From Diadema setosum (taxonomy: Eukaryota; Echinodermata; Echinoidea; Diadematoida; Diadematidae), in NCBI RefSeq assembly GCF_964275005.1, contig NW_027307677.1, positions 117,712 through 181,711 on the forward strand: 64,000 nt of DNA, written 5' to 3'. Of the stretch, positions 63,474 through 64,000 are shown one piece after another. The notes beneath the pieces were generated by a model, which was not told where the DNA came from, made no database searches, and was given only the letters and a program-made list of their open reading frames with translations. The position numbers and the translations under genes were made by a program. How positions within the stretch are numbered: the first letter of the stretch is position 1; each line of letters starts with the position of its first letter.

Positions 63474-63700
63474 GTTATTGCAAATCGATTGCAAAATTTG
63501 CAACTACCCCTGAATCTATTGCAAAGTTGCAATTGATTAGCAATTGATTGCAGAGATGCAATCGATTTGCAATCAATTGCATCTTTCTTGCAACAGAATT
63601 GATTGCAACTTGCAATTAATTGCAAATTTGCAATTAATTGCAGGATTTGCAATAGATTTTGGGGAGTTGCAATTAATTGCAAGTTTCTTGCAACACCCCC
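63474..63700. promoter_or_regulatory. Right terminal repeat and TTGCAAT array, upstream of the nuclease gene
   Basis: At least ten TTGCAAT/ATTGCAA half sites are present, including GCAATCGATTTGCAATCAAT and repeated TTGCAATTAATTGCAA, ending TTTCTTGCAACACCCCC. The array begins 22 bp upstream of the nuclease ATG and must overlap its promoter or 5' UTR. Confidence 0.8.
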
Positions 63701-63703
63701 TAA

Positions 63704-64000
63704 GTCTAGTGTGAGGGTGATTTCAAAGGTATCTTATGCTACCGTACTGCTAGTACATGTGTAAAGCATCCTGCGAAAAGAAGAAGGAAGAAGAGACAGT
63801 GTACCTTGCCGACGCCCCCTCCCCCTCCCCCCCCCCCCCGCCTAAAAAAAAAACAAACAAACAAAAAAAAAAAAAAACACGCCGGATCTCCCCCCATCCA
63901 CAGGCCCACAGTACAGAAGTTCTGTGGTCAGGCCCCTTAGAGACTGCGCCATCAACGGTGAGATCAAAACAGCCGACGGTAACGTACAATTAACACCCGA
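63704..64000. other. Right flank of the Harbinger element
   Basis: Noncoding, with C-run and A-run tracts (about 63816-63880). No gene was recognised. Confidence 0.5.

Larger units (their letters stand above)
43239..63700. mobile_element. Complete autonomous PIF/Harbinger transposon (20.5 kb)
   Basis: Both ends read GGGGGTGTTGCAAGAAA in inverted orientation (17 bp perfect), flanked by TAA (43236-43238, 63701-63703), the target size and AT-rich type expected for PIF/Harbinger. Similarity between the ends continues into TTGC.ATTAATTGCAA arrays. Two intact genes read inward and converge: a Myb/SANT-like protein (+) and a HARBI1-like DDE nuclease (-), the standard pair for this superfamily. The large size comes from long introns loaded with MITEs and repeats. 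Intact ends, perfect duplication and unbroken genes suggest recent insertion. Confidence 0.93.

Overview
The window is eukaryotic, AT-rich and almost entirely made of transposable elements. Long introns with GT/AG sites, tRNA-derived SINEs, CA and GAT/AAT microsatellites, and dispersed repeats rich in TGACCTTTGACC point to a marine invertebrate. I infer a deuterostome, probably an echinoderm, at moderate confidence and from repeat style only. I see no host gene I would defend. All four convincing genes belong to two large DNA transposons.

Element 1 (about 7756-28861, 21.1 kb) is CACTA/EnSpm-like. Its ends read CACTCTAAAAAATA and, inverted, CACTCTTAAAAATA, followed by arrays of TCTAGTCA/TGACTAGA. 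On the minus strand it carries an 11-exon gene for a 499-aa protein with an N-terminal SAM domain (28469 down to 12646), assembled here with consensus splice sites and no frame breaks. Inside intron 2, same strand, is an uninterrupted 819-codon TNP2-like transposase with two C2H2-type fingers (24174-21715). A transposase ORF inside an early intron of a many-exon accessory gene matches the plan of maize En/Spm (tnpA and tnpD). A SAM protein in the accessory position is the most interesting observation in the window.

Element 2 (43239-63700, 20.5 kb) is a complete PIF/Harbinger element. It has 17-bp perfect terminal inverted repeats, a TAA target duplication, and subterminal arrays of the palindrome TTGCAATTAATTGCAA. 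Two intact genes read inward and converge: a 5-exon Myb/SANT-like protein of 236 aa (+, 47881-54249) and a 4-exon HARBI1-like DDE nuclease of 352 aa (-, 63452-56743).

Layout. 1-2600: noncoding. 2600-5161: a dispersed repeat holding two MITEs. 5162-29002: a foldback element inserted in that repeat; a 1-kb MITE and a pogo-like MITE lie inside it, and element 1 sits in its right arm. The repeat appears to resume at 29003. 29-38 kb: SINEs, MITEs and noncoding DNA. 38.6-43 kb: a GC hairpin and a 1.4-kb near-identical direct duplication with microsatellites. 43.2-63.7 kb: element 2, with pogo-like MITEs, a 1.3-kb foldback element, a nuclear-receptor-motif repeat and an inverted scrap of its own nuclease exon. 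Both elements start their genes within about 0.25-0.4 kb of an end, next to the subterminal arrays, so the sites proposed for transposition also lie in promoter position.
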